Assembly (NCBI GenBank): GCA_902532225.1
Contig: CACAHI010000005.1
Coordinates: forward strand, 1-45,774
Length of the DNA: 45,774 nt
Reading direction: 5' to 3'
Origin: an uncultured Pelagibacteraceae bacterium
GTDB taxonomy: Bacteria > Pseudomonadota > Alphaproteobacteria > Pelagibacterales > Pelagibacteraceae
Every line of letters starts with the position of its first letter. Position 1 is the first letter of the stretch. The translations under genes and the position numbers were made by a program. Shown here piece after piece: positions 44,172-45,774 of the stretch. A model generated the notes under the pieces. The model was not told the origin of the DNA. It ran no database searches and worked only from the letters and a program-made list of their open reading frames with translations.

Positions 44172-45203
44172 TTAATTATTATTTTTTCTTCCTCCAAAAA
44201 CTGTATTAATTATTTTTGTCGGATTAATAGAGCCTACAATTTTATTTTTATTATCTAAAACTGCTACTGATTTTTCTTGAGTTAAAATTTTTTCAGCAAC
44301 ATTTTCAATAATTTCATCTTTTAAAACTTTCAAATCTCCCAAATTATCAGTGGTGGATGGATCCATTACATCTTCTATTAACAAAACTTTTTCTCTAGGT
44401 ACTTCTTCAGTAAATTTCCTTACATATTCAGTTGCTGGATTTAAAACAATATTTGCAGGTGTGTCTAGCTGTTCAATTATTCCATCTTTCATAATAGCAA
44501 TACGATCAGCAAGTTTTAGAGCCTCGTCAAAATCATGTGTAATAAACATAATTGTTTTTTGTAATTTATCTTGAAGTCTTAAAAACTCATCTTGCATTTC
44601 TTTTCGTATAAGTGGGTCTAATGCAGAAAAAGGTTCATCCAAAAACCAAATATCTGGTTCTACCGCTAAAGATCTGGCAATACCTACTCTTTGTTGTTGC
44701 CCTCCAGAAAGTTCTCTTGGAAAATAATTTTCTCTTCCATCAAGTCCAACAAGTTTAACCATATCCATTGCTTTGCTAATACTGTCTTCAGTTTTAATTC
44801 CCTTTATTTGAAGTGGAAAAGCAATATTTTCTACAACTGTTTTATGAGGAAGTAGAGCAAAACTCTGAAAAACCATCCCCATTTTATTTCTTCTAAGTTC
44901 TATTAGTTCTTTATTTTTTAATGAGAGTAAATCTTGGCCTTCTATAAAAATCTTTCCATCTGTAGCATCTGTTAATCTTGAAATACATCTTAATAAAGTT
45001 GATTTACCTGAGCCCGACAAACCCATTACAACTAACATTTCTCCTTTTGAAACTTCAAATGAAGCATTGTTAACGCCTACTATGCATCCATTTTCTTGAA
45101 AAGTTTTTGCGTCTACATTACCGTTTGAATCTTGAAGCATTTTTTTGGCATTTTCTCCAAAAATTTTATAAACAGACTCACATTTAATTACTGGGTTAGA
45201 CAT
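44172..45203 (-). CDS. ABC transporter ATP-binding protein, quaternary amine (OpuA/ProV/TmoW) type
   Basis: This 343-aa ATPase has Walker A GLSGSGKST near residue 62, the Q-loop VFQSFALLPHKTV, the signature LSGGQQQRVGIARSLA near 165, Walker B DIWFLDEPFSALDPL near 187 and switch His in FITHDFDEAL. The N-terminal MSNPVIKCESVYKIFGENAKKML extension is typical of betaine/proline ATPases. A C-terminal regulatory region after about residue 265 has one CBS-like half (AEKILTQEKSVAVLDNKNKIVGSINPTK would be its core; here it appears short). It powers the double permease 3 bp downstream. Confidence 0.92.
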   Translation of the reverse strand: MSNPVIKCESVYKIFGENAKKMLQDSNGNVDAKTFQENGCIVGVNNASFEVSKGEMLVVMGLSGSGKSTLLRCISRLTDATDGKIFIEGQDLLSLKNKELIELRRNKMGMVFQSFALLPHKTVVENIAFPLQIKGIKTEDSISKAMDMVKLVGLDGRENYFPRELSGGQQQRVGIARSLAVEPDIWFLDEPFSALDPLIRKEMQDEFLRLQDKLQKTIMFITHDFDEALKLADRIAIMKDGIIEQLDTPANIVLNPATEYVRKFTEEVPREKVLLIEDVMDPSTTDNLGDLKVLKDEIIENVAEKILTQEKSVAVLDNKNKIVGSINPTKIINTVFGGRKNNN

Positions 45204-45270
45204 AAATTTATAATCAAGTTATACGAAATTAGGATAAAATAAAATCTATATAATTTATTCTTTTTCCTCC

Positions 45271-45774
45271 TTAGAAATTTTTAATAAAATATACTCTGGT
45301 ATCAATACCGGTACTTAAAAAACTTAAAACCTCTCCACTAACATTTGTTGTTTTATTTACTCCGACATTAGCTCCACTTACAGTGTAACCAGCAAAACAT
45401 TTGTTTTTCTCTTTATCCCATTTAACATAAGTTTCATCAATTTTATTACCATTGATAGTATATAGTTCGTAAGCTTCATAATTTAAAAAATGAGCAGCCA
45501 TGATAGCACGTTGGGGAAGAAGTTTTGTTGCATTGCAAACTGCTTCGTAAAGTTCATCAGTCAATCTAAAATTATCTGTTCCATCAAATGTTACTAGAAT
45601 ACCTGATGGAAGTTGAGATATAAGTACATTAAGTTTTTTTTCTTCTGCGATTCTTTCTTCTTCTAATTTCATTTTTTTAATTAATTCATCTCCTCCTCCC
45701 CAATAAATATTTAAAATACCAAAAGATAAAATTATAATGAGTGTTAAGATAATAAGACCACCAAATTGCTTTGT
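45271..45774 (-). CDS. Membrane-anchored protein of unknown function, N-terminus beyond window edge
   Basis: The frame is open from the right edge to its stop at 45271, giving at least 167 aa, so the real start lies outside. In the window it begins with a membrane helix (FGGLIILTLIIILSFGILNI), a Gly-Gly-Gly/charged turn, a coiled-coil-like MKLEEERIAEEKK segment, then a globular part with LPSGILVTFDGTDNF, LPQRAIMAAHFLNYEAYELY and a C-terminal GVNKTTNVSGEVLSF. An ATG at 45672 could start a 133-aa form, but it has no well-spaced ribosome-binding site and would drop the helix. I do not recognise the family. It precedes the ABC operon by 67 bp on the same strand. Confidence 0.7.
   Translation of the reverse strand, partial: TKQFGGLIILTLIIILSFGILNIYWGGGDELIKKMKLEEERIAEEKKLNVLISQLPSGILVTFDGTDNFRLTDELYEAVCNATKLLPQRAIMAAHFLNYEAYELYTINGNKIDETYVKWDKEKNKCFAGYTVSGANVGVNKTTNVSGEVLSFLSTGIDTRVYFIKNF

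Noticed and set aside
1..45774. tRNA, rRNA, CRISPR, insertion sequences, attachment sites
   Set aside because: No cloverleaf-like GC-richer stretch, regular repeats, transposase or flanking repeats were seen, and gaps are too short for most of these.

Overview
The window is very AT-rich, tightly packed alphaproteobacterial DNA. It looks like a streamlined marine SAR11 genome (Pelagibacterales, Candidatus Pelagibacter relatives). The signs are Lys/Asn/Ile-rich proteins, gaps of mostly 0-30 bp, stop codons shared between genes, a DUF2155 protein, an NDUFA12-like complex I subunit, an HdaA-like protein, and a trimethylamine monooxygenase beside a quaternary-amine ABC transporter. I see no rRNA, tRNA, CRISPR, IS element or prophage. 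No stretch over 160 bp lacks a gene.

Layout. Positions 1-3625 (minus): a coxG-coxS-coxL-coxM operon for a form II CO-dehydrogenase-like molybdenum hydroxylase; coxM is cut by the window edge. Positions 3656-8318: a DUF1244 protein, two EamA exporters, MoaB (molybdenum cofactor), a TauE/SafE permease, a homocysteine S-methyltransferase and a YbaK-type deacylase. Positions 8473-9879: glnA. Positions 9882-16224 (minus): a complete suf operon, iscR-sufB-sufC-sufD-sufS-sufU-sufT-sufA plus one small unknown gene. A near-consensus IscR type 1 box lies over its promoter. The divergent alpha/beta hydrolase (16364-17020) has an 18/19 Fur-box match just before its start codon.

Positions 17017-25004: anmK, tyrS, an AsmA-like protein, prfB with its programmed +1 frameshift (21588-22686) and a PBP1A-type transpeptidase. 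Positions 25114-31646: an RNase E/G that has lost its zinc-link cysteines, thiS-thiG, aroQ-accB-accC, DUF2155, an NDUFA12-like protein and an orphan NrdJ C-terminal (TSCPD) domain protein. Positions 31649-36205: aspS, hdaA, DUF2066 and purM.

Positions 36202-45774: a methylated-amine and glycerol region. A glutamine amidotransferase and an iron-containing alcohol dehydrogenase are divergent from tmm. Converging on tmm is an operon of ABC ATPase, double ABC permease, glpK and gpsA. A membrane-anchored unknown protein runs off the right edge.

The most noteworthy items are the IscR-box/Fur-box divergent region at the suf operon, the RNase E without a Zn-link, the orphan NrdJ C-terminal domain, the transporter-glpK-gpsA transcription unit opposite tmm, and the extreme compaction of both convergent and divergent junctions. 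I found no clearly novel multi-gene system.
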